Assembly (NCBI GenBank): GCA_007128275.1
Contig: SKXR01000233.1
Span: 1 to 14,014, forward strand
Direction of reading: 5' to 3'
DNA length: 14,014 nt
DNA from: Kiritimatiellia bacterium
GTDB taxonomy: Bacteria; Verrucomicrobiota; Kiritimatiellia; SLAD01
Positions 5,613 through 11,025 of this stretch are shown piece by piece. Made by a program: the position numbers and the translations under genes. The notes under the pieces were generated by a model. That model was not told the DNA's origin. It saw nothing but the letters and a program-made list of their open reading frames with translations, and searched no databases. Position 1 is the first letter of the stretch, and the number at the start of each line of letters is the position of its first letter.

Positions 5613-6530
5613 TTAGCCGCTGCCGCTATTTCCCTGTCCCTTCTTCTTTTCTTCTTCCGCCGTTCTTCTTCCGGCCAGTCGATCCGGCAAGGCTTGGAGC
5701 GGTGGTTCATCGTGGACGGAGGCCAATTCCACTTTCCCCAGGTGCGGTCTATTCAGCGTGGCGCGGTCACGGACGACATAGTCGGAAGGCAATCCGCGCG
5801 CCCGGCAGATGGCGTCCGCGAGTTCGGGGCGCGCCGTCGGGCGTTCGGCGGTAAGATGTCGAATTCCGCTTCTGCGAGCATCCGTCCAATCCAGTATGCG
5901 CTGTGCCGCATCATCGGCCCAGACCGCAGACCGATATTCACCCGCGATAATGGTCACCGGGCGACGCCGCCGCAACCGATAGGCCAGGCTATCCCAATGG
6001 CCCTTGCGCCCCGAGGGGGACGGTCCCACACACAGACCGGGCCGAACAATGAGCGCATCCGGTCGGCGATCAAGAATCCGTTGCTCCACTTCGACGCGAA
6101 GGCGTCCGTAATGGCTAATGGGATCGGGTTGATCGGTTTCGAGATACGGTCTGTCGCGTCCGGCGAAGACGTGGTCGGAAGACACATAGACCAGGTGCAC
6201 GGTGGTCGGCAAACGACGAACCAGTTCGATTACGGCATCCACATTAATGCGGCGGGCCCAGGCCGGATGGGCTTCGCACTGCTCCACATCGCAGACACCG
6301 GCGCAATAGATGAGCCCCGTCGGTTGTTCCCGGTCAATCCATCGCAGCCATCCCTCGGTATCTTCGGCGTCCGTTCGTTGCCAGGTCCGGCAAAACTCGC
6401 CCCGGGCGTGGATGTTGCATGCGGGAATACGCGGGAGGCGGTGAACGGTTCGGAACAGCGCCCATCCATGGGTGGACGTGGCGCCCGCGATCACAACCGA
6501 GTCGGAAGTACGTTTGGGAGGGCGAGTCAT
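5613..6530 (-). CDS. RmlD-like NAD(P)-dependent sugar-nucleotide reductase, extended SDR family
   Basis: This 305-residue protein resembles dTDP-4-dehydrorhamnose reductase (RmlD) and its relatives. Residues 12-26 (VVIAGATSTHGWALF) form the Rossmann nucleotide-binding turn. YVSSDHVFAG (115-124) followed by RPYLETDQPDPISHYG (127-142) is the RmlD-type active site region. Near 261-290, RPHLGKVELA and the downstream LPDRLAGR match the substrate-binding C-terminus. The catalytic Tyr141 is present, but the YxxxK lysine is replaced by Arg145, so activity may be altered or lost. The last 15 residues are a lysine/glycine-rich tail. No other rhamnose pathway genes (rmlA, B, C) are near. The ATG at 6530 is chosen because the longer frame to 6668 has no family similarity and runs into the opposing gene. 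Confidence 0.82.
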   Translation of the reverse strand: MTRPPKRTSDSVVIAGATSTHGWALFRTVHRLPRIPACNIHARGEFCRTWQRTDAEDTEGWLRWIDREQPTGLIYCAGVCDVEQCEAHPAWARRINVDAVIELVRRLPTTVHLVYVSSDHVFAGRDRPYLETDQPDPISHYGRLRVEVEQRILDRRPDALIVRPGLCVGPSPSGRKGHWDSLAYRLRRRRPVTIIAGEYRSAVWADDAAQRILDWTDARRSGIRHLTAERPTARPELADAICRARGLPSDYVVRDRATLNRPHLGKVELASVHDEPPLQALPDRLAGRRTAEEEKKKGQGNSGSG

Positions 6531-6630
6531 GCCGTTACCATAGCGCCGGGTCCCGGCCTGGCAAGTTCGGATGTGCTCCCGTTGCGCCGGATTCCCTCGA
6601 TGGACAGGGATCATCCGCCCAATCTTTTGT

Positions 6631-6660
6631 TTGTTCCGGTGTGTGTCGCCGGGGTAGAAT
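6631..6660 (+). promoter_or_regulatory. Candidate promoter giving a leaderless transcript
   Basis: TTGTTC (6631-6636) and TAGAAT (6655-6660) are 18 bp apart. The -10 box ends 6 bases before the ATG at 6667, so transcription would begin at or next to the start codon. No Shine-Dalgarno sequence is present. Confidence 0.45.
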
Positions 6661-6666
6661 GCCCGC

Positions 6667-7419
6667 ATGAAGACTCCGCTAACTCATACGGCGATGTTGC
6701 TGGGCGCGATCCTGTTGGCGTTCGGCGGTTTCGTATATGCCGTGCTGATGCAGCGGGAAGCGATGGTGCATCGCGCCACCCTCGATGCCTTGCAAGGACA
6801 GTTGACGGTCTTGGAGGAGACGTTGGAGCGAATAAGCGCGAGACACGAAAGACGTCCATCCGTCCCCGACGGGTCCGCCTCCCGGCCGGAGACGCCTCCG
6901 CCTGCGCTTCCTCCCACGACGGAGCCGGAGATACAACGCGTTTACCAAACCCCGCCCCAACCGCCGGAAGGCGCCGAACGACGCGAGGTCGATCCGGCGC
7001 ACGTGCCTCCCGCCGATCCGGACGCGTACGCGCTCATGCGACGTCAAGTCCGTGTGGAGTCGGCCTTGGACCGGGAGTTTGACCGCCTGGAGCGTCGCCG
7101 GGAGACGGCGACGGACGAAGTGGAGCTGGATCATATCCGCAAGCTCAGAGAGCGCCTGCTCCAATTGGACGCCCTCTATGAACGCCTGGAGAATGCGGTT
7201 TCCGCCGAAGACCGCGCGCACATGCAGGCTGAAATGCAGGGGTTGATGGGGGAGGTCATCCGGTTAAGCCGAACGGATCGCAATCATCGTATGGCCGAAT
7301 ATGCGAGGTCGTTGGGCATCCGTGATACCGATGAAATTGTCCGTTTCATGGAGGATGTGGAAGGCATCTTCCGCGAGACGGACACGGATTGGTCGCGACT
7401 GTTCCAGCAGGGGCGGTAG
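6667..7419 (+). CDS. Single-pass membrane coiled-coil protein of unknown function
   Basis: I do not recognise a named family in this 250-residue protein. Residues 8-28 (AMLLGAILLAFGGFVYAVLMQ region) form one transmembrane helix. A coiled coil (29-60), a proline-rich linker (62-118), a second charged coiled coil (121-200) and a C-terminal helical segment (205-250, with IRDTDEIVRFMEDVEGIF) follow. It is most likely anchored in the inner membrane with the coiled coils in the periplasm, although orientation is uncertain. It is divergent from the RmlD-like gene (136 bp apart) and converges with the SurA-like gene, whose stop is 5 bp away. Membrane-anchored coiled-coil proteins often act in envelope scaffolding; that role is only a suggestion here. 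Confidence 0.75.
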   Translation: MKTPLTHTAMLLGAILLAFGGFVYAVLMQREAMVHRATLDALQGQLTVLEETLERISARHERRPSVPDGSASRPETPPPALPPTTEPEIQRVYQTPPQPPEGAERREVDPAHVPPADPDAYALMRRQVRVESALDREFDRLERRRETATDEVELDHIRKLRERLLQLDALYERLENAVSAEDRAHMQAEMQGLMGEVIRLSRTDRNHRMAEYARSLGIRDTDEIVRFMEDVEGIFRETDTDWSRLFQQGR

Positions 7420-7424
7420 ACGGA

Positions 7425-8123
7425 TCACGGCATGCGTGAGCCGGGGCGCGGCATGTCTTCCGGCATGTGGGGTAGCGGTACGGTCTCGATCAGCGATTGA
7501 TTGATCTCGACGGGCGCCTCGTTGATCCATGCCGCCATGCGTTCTTTCAGTGCGGCCTGTTGTTTTTCATGACGGATCCGGTTGCGTAATTGGTCCAGCA
7601 CCTGCGGCGGCACATCCTCGGGTTGCACGTTCTCGGGGGCGCCGGGCCGTTGCTGCAAGTCGCGCTTGATGAACGCCCGCACGTCGTCGTCGGTCACTTC
7701 AAAATCGTCGAGGCCCAAGCCAAGCTCAGAGAGGTAGTGGTCCGTGATCATGGCGCGTTCGGTCATGGCCAATTGATATTCCATGAAGGAACGGAGGCTC
7801 TCGATGCGCTCGCGAACACGCCTGCGAAGTTCGGGGTTCTGGTCAACGCCATCGCGCACGGCCGCCTCGTGGATGATCATGCGATCGAGGAAGGCGTCGA
7901 ATACCGTTTGCCGCACATCGGGATCGTCGCCGTATCGAAAGAACGTGGAGCGGAACTCGTGGAGGAACCAATCGTACGGGATGGCTTCGTCGCCCACCAT
8001 CGCGACAGTCGATGCATCCAGGCCGTGGGCGGGCGTGAGTTGTTGGTCCACCTCGGCCGTGGCGAGCGTCGCCGCGCACAAGAGGAGTGCGAGCACGCCT
8101 GTAGCGTTATTTGTTCCGTTCAT
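7425..8123 (-). CDS. SurA N-terminal-domain-like periplasmic protein, without PPIase domain
   Basis: The 232-residue product has a Sec signal peptide (1-23, ending AATLATA). The following segment, TVAMVGDEAIPYDWFLHEF and VFDAFLDRMIIHEAAVRDGV (39-93), matches the N-terminal chaperone domain of SurA/PpiD-type proteins, including the short strand, helix and paired LLDxLIxxxL-like helix. Helices continue to about 205. The parvulin peptidyl-prolyl isomerase domain expected in SurA is absent, and the protein is about half the usual length, so a periplasmic chaperone or adaptor is more likely than an isomerase. The end (PHMPEDMPRPGSRMP) is proline-rich and probably disordered. CGGAG lies upstream of the ATG at 8123. 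Confidence 0.75.
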   Translation of the reverse strand: MNGTNNATGVLALLLCAATLATAEVDQQLTPAHGLDASTVAMVGDEAIPYDWFLHEFRSTFFRYGDDPDVRQTVFDAFLDRMIIHEAAVRDGVDQNPELRRRVRERIESLRSFMEYQLAMTERAMITDHYLSELGLGLDDFEVTDDDVRAFIKRDLQQRPGAPENVQPEDVPPQVLDQLRNRIRHEKQQAALKERMAAWINEAPVEINQSLIETVPLPHMPEDMPRPGSRMP

Positions 8124-8142
8124 GGTTGACGTCTCCGATGAA

Positions 8143-8173
8143 ACGGCCCTCGGGTTGGTACCGCGAGGGCCGT
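8143..8173 (-). terminator. Hairpin between the CBM21-like and SurA-like genes
   Basis: A perfect 10 bp stem (8143-8152 with 8164-8173) closes an 11-base loop. On the minus strand it is followed by TTTC. It lies 25 bp after the CBM21-like gene and 20 bp before the SurA-like start, so it probably ends the first transcript, weakly. Confidence 0.5.
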
Positions 8174-8197
8174 CTTATGATTCATGGCCTATTCGAA

Positions 8198-8635
8198 TCA
8201 GTCCACATAATAGTGGTGATTCCAGCCGTTATTGTTGTCCCAGTACCAATTGCCGTCCGCATCCGAGACATAGAGGGCGAATTCGACATTGAAGGGTACC
8301 AGGCTTTGCCCCATGTACTGCCCGTTATCTCCGCGGGCGTTGATCCAGACCGCCCAATGTTCGTCCCAGCTACCGAAGGGGCCCTGTGCGTTGTATTCCC
8401 ATTCGGCCGTTTGCCAATAGACGCTTTCCCAGCCATCGTCCGTGTATACGGCGCCGGCTTCATGGCCGGGCGCGACGGGCCATACGCCGAACTCGACCTT
8501 CAATTGGGTCATAATCCATGTGGCGTATTTCACGTAATCGTACCGGTTGGCTACTTCCTTGAACCAGATCGCCTCGGCATACGCCGCCGACGTAATCATC
8601 ATGCTTGCGAGCACGCCCGCCAACAATTTCTTCAT
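8198..8635 (-). CDS. Small secreted protein with CBM21-like carbohydrate-binding motif
   Basis: The 145-residue product has a clear Sec signal peptide (MKKLLAGVLASMMITSAAYA, cleavage after residue 20). The mature 125 residues are a single domain rich in Trp and Tyr. The end, VEFALYVSDADGNWYWDNN (117-135), is very close to the signature strand of CBM21 starch/glycogen-binding domains (FAxxYxxxxxxYWDNNxGxNY), best known from fungal glucoamylase and eukaryotic PP1 targeting subunits. No catalytic domain is attached, so it would bind an alpha-glucan, or a similar ligand, in the periplasm or outside the cell. The ATG at 8635 has a strong AAGGAGAGG upstream, the best ribosome binding site in this part of the window. 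No starch-degrading enzyme is nearby. Confidence 0.75.
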   Translation of the reverse strand: MKKLLAGVLASMMITSAAYAEAIWFKEVANRYDYVKYATWIMTQLKVEFGVWPVAPGHEAGAVYTDDGWESVYWQTAEWEYNAQGPFGSWDEHWAVWINARGDNGQYMGQSLVPFNVEFALYVSDADGNWYWDNNNGWNHHYYVD

Positions 8636-8711
8636 AACATTCCTCTCCTTTTCTGATGGTTTTCCTTTTATTCCGCCGCATCACGCCCGCTGGCGCAGCG
8701 ATTGGTGCGCG

Positions 8712-8740
8712 ATAATCAAGAAGAACCATATGCGTGTCAA
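8712..8740 (-). promoter_or_regulatory. Promoter of the CBM21-like gene
   Basis: On the minus strand TTGACA (8740-8735) and GATTAT (8717-8712) are 17 bp apart. The -35 is a consensus match and the -10 matches 4 of 6. The transcript would start near 8705, with a leader of about 70 bases. Confidence 0.6.
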
Positions 8741-8746
8741 GCCAGT

Positions 8747-8820
8747 AAGTAAAACGTTATTGCATATTCTCACCATTATCCTGTTTATAAAGGCATAATC
8801 GCAGATAAAACGTTCTACTT
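8747..8820. repeat. Spaced inverted repeat upstream of the CBM21-like gene
   Basis: aagtaaaacgtt (8747-8758) and aacgttctactt (8809-8820) are inverted copies matching at 11 of 12 positions, 50 bp apart. They lie just upstream of the CBM21-like promoter and downstream of the BCCT gene, so they could be paired operator sites or a transcript-end structure. Confidence 0.35.
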
Positions 8821-8897
8821 ATTTGTGGTTTGCCTTCGGTGGCGGGCGGTGATTTGCTCGCGGTTCCGGATCTCGGCAAGGTCCGTGCGTGCGGAAG

Positions 8898-10691
8898 TTA
8901 TTCCGTGGAGTTCTTTTGGAGCTCTTCCGTCGCTTCGGCGATGGCTTCGGTGAGGCGGTGCTCGTCGCGTACCGCTTGGAGTTTCTTCTCGACAGCCTCT
9001 TCCACATACAATTCCTGATTCAGCCCCACATACAGGGCGTACACGATCAGCAGCAGGACCACGGTGAAGGGAAGACCGGTGGAGATGGCCGCCGTTTGCA
9101 ACGTATTCAAGCCACCCCCGAGGAGGAGCACGGCGGCCACCAAGCCTTCCATGATGCACCAGAACACCCGCTGCGGTACGGGGGAGTCGAGCTTCCCGCC
9201 CGACGTCAGGTGATCCACCACCAGCGAGCCGGAGTCCGACGAGGTGATGAAGAAGACGGTGACCAGGATGATGGCCACCAGGGAGAGGGCGGGCGTCATG
9301 GGAAAGAATTCGAACATGGAGAACATGGCCGTTGCGACATCCTCTTTTACCGCTCCCACGATATCCCCGACGCCGCGCGACTGGAGCGAGAGGGCGGCCC
9401 CGCCGAATGTCGCCATCCAGATAAAGGACAGGAGGGTGGGTACAAGCATCACGCCGAGTACGAATTCCCGTACGGTCCGTCCTTTGGAGATGCGGGCGAT
9501 GAACATGCCGACGAAGGGCGACCACGAAATCCACCACGCCCAATAGAACACGGTCCAGCCGCCCTGCCAGTTGGTGTCCTTGAACGTTTCCGTCCAGAGG
9601 CTGAGCTGGGCGAAGTGGGCAAGGTAGAAGCCCGTACTTTGGGTGAGCGCGCTGAGGATGTACACCGTGGGGCCGACAAAGAGCACAAAGAGGACCAGAA
9701 CGGCGGCCAGCCCCATGTTCCATTCACTAAGCCGTTTGACGCCGTTGTCCAGTCCCGCCATCACGGAGATGGTGGCGACGCCGGTGATTGCGGCGATCAG
9801 GGCGACTTGCATTTCGGGACTGATGTTCAACCCGAACAGGTGATTCAGTCCCGCGTTTACCTGTTGCACGCCGAGCCCTAGCGACGTGGCCAAACCCATC
9901 AAGGTGGCGAGGACCGATAAGATATCGATGACGTTGCCCCAGAATCCGTGAATGCGGTTGCCAAGTAGCGGGTAAAAGATGGAGCGGATGGTCAGCGGCA
10001 GGCCGCGATTGTATGCGAAGAAGGCCAAGCCCAGGGCCACGATCGAGTAGATGGCCCAAGGATGCAGGCCCCAGTGGAAGAAGGTCACGCCCAAGGCGGC
10101 CTGCGCCGCTTCCGAAGTTTGCGACGCCACGCCGTTGAACATGGGCGAAGGCGCATCGTAATGATACATGGGTTCGCCCACGCTCCAAAACATCAGGCCG
10201 ATGCCCATCCCGGCGCTGAGCAACATGGCGTACCAAGCCGGCGTGGTGAATTCGGGTTGCGCTTTGTTCCCGCCGATGCGAATGCGTCCGAAGCGACTGA
10301 ATGCGAAGAAGAGCGCGGCGCCGATGAAAACGTTTGCGGACAGGATGAAAAACCAACCGAACGAGCCGGAAATCCAGGCCAGCGCCTGGGCGCTGGTTTC
10401 GGCCGCCTGATTCTTAAACATCAGGGTGACCAGGATGAGCAAGGCCAGGATGGACACCGATGCGAAGGTCACGTGCGGATGAATATCGAATCCATATCCA
10501 CTCCAATTGTTTTCTCCGGGTTCCTTGGCGTCCGCGTCGTCAAAGAATGTGGCCGTCGGGCGAATTTGCAGGCCGCGGAATTTCTCGCGATGTTTGATGG
10601 CTTTCTCACGTGCGGACTTCTCCGCTTGCTTCAGCTTCTGTGCCAAAGTTCGCTTGGTGTGCGCATCTTTTGGGTCCACTTCGTGTGACAT
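8898..10691 (-). CDS. BCCT-family betaine/carnitine/choline transporter
   Basis: This 597-residue membrane protein imports a quaternary amine such as glycine betaine, probably coupled to Na+, for osmotic protection. A charged cytosolic N-terminus (about 1-72) precedes some 12 transmembrane helices. The glycine-rich GMGIGLMFWSVGEP (161-174) and the family signature YWAWWISWSPFVGMFIARIS (383-402) are intact. Aromatic residues aligning with the BetP substrate box are present: W207, W212, Y215 and W386, W387, W390. The C-terminal 38 residues (ELYVEEAVEKKLQAV onward) form a charged helix, the part that senses osmotic stress in BetP. The ATG at 10691 is chosen because residues upstream in the longer frame are not membrane-protein-like and overlap the divergent promoter. 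It has no operon partner. Confidence 0.95.
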   Translation of the reverse strand: MSHEVDPKDAHTKRTLAQKLKQAEKSAREKAIKHREKFRGLQIRPTATFFDDADAKEPGENNWSGYGFDIHPHVTFASVSILALLILVTLMFKNQAAETSAQALAWISGSFGWFFILSANVFIGAALFFAFSRFGRIRIGGNKAQPEFTTPAWYAMLLSAGMGIGLMFWSVGEPMYHYDAPSPMFNGVASQTSEAAQAALGVTFFHWGLHPWAIYSIVALGLAFFAYNRGLPLTIRSIFYPLLGNRIHGFWGNVIDILSVLATLMGLATSLGLGVQQVNAGLNHLFGLNISPEMQVALIAAITGVATISVMAGLDNGVKRLSEWNMGLAAVLVLFVLFVGPTVYILSALTQSTGFYLAHFAQLSLWTETFKDTNWQGGWTVFYWAWWISWSPFVGMFIARISKGRTVREFVLGVMLVPTLLSFIWMATFGGAALSLQSRGVGDIVGAVKEDVATAMFSMFEFFPMTPALSLVAIILVTVFFITSSDSGSLVVDHLTSGGKLDSPVPQRVFWCIMEGLVAAVLLLGGGLNTLQTAAISTGLPFTVVLLLIVYALYVGLNQELYVEEAVEKKLQAVRDEHRLTEAIAEATEELQKNSTE

Positions 10692-10911
10692 ATGTGCGTT
10701 CTCTTTCGTTGACGATGTAAGCTCTTCGTCGGAGATCGTGCCCGCCCTTTCTTTTGGGCGTGTTCCGGCTAATCCGCGCCGCCCAAGATGGGGATTCGCC
10801 TCCGATCCGGTGCGAAACCCGGAATGTGGCGTATAGGGTTCCAAAATGTGCAGAGTCATGCAAGCAGGCAATGCCCCAAACAGAGGGCGTCCGCCCCACA
10901 GAAGTCGCGAC

Positions 10912-10940
10912 TTGATGGATTGGGTGTGAATGGGTATATT
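10912..10940 (+). promoter_or_regulatory. Promoter of the secreted protease gene
   Basis: TTGATG (10912-10917) and TATATT (10935-10940) are separated by exactly 17 bp. Transcription would begin near 10947, which rules out the upstream in-frame ATG at 10930 as the start for this transcript. Confidence 0.6.
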
Positions 10941-10978
10941 CCCGACTGTGAGGATAACCTCCATTAATGCTCTACGCG

Positions 10979-11010
10979 CCGTGAAGCCCGGTTCGGGGCT
11001 TCGCGGTTTT
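10979..11010 (+). terminator. Terminator-like hairpin in the protease leader (possible attenuator)
   Basis: An 11 bp stem with one G-T pair (10979-10989 with 10996-11006), a 6-base loop and TTTT immediately after it. It lies between the predicted transcription start and the ATG at 11026. It could attenuate the protease mRNA. If translation starts at the GTG at 10981, it would instead be part of the coding region. Confidence 0.45.
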
Positions 11011-11025
11011 GGTTGTGCCGGAACC

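Larger units (their letters stand above)
10692..11025. other. Divergent regulatory region between BCCT and protease genes
   Basis: This 334 bp gap holds the plus-strand protease promoter (10912-10940) and leader hairpin (10979-11010). On the minus strand only a weak candidate for the BCCT gene is seen: ATGACT, 18 bp, TATACG around 10835-10865. A small hairpin, cgccc-tttctttt-gggcg (near 10744-10761), would lie in the BCCT leader. Confidence 0.5.

Noticed and set aside
5592..7082. 496-codon plus-strand open frame
   Set aside because: It spans the RmlD-like gene in antisense and then the coiled-coil gene in another frame. Composition is Arg/Ser/Pro-rich without domains.
8815..9881. Long open frames overlapping the BCCT gene on both strands
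   Set aside because: They are His/Arg/Gly-rich shadows of the transporter, which has all family motifs.
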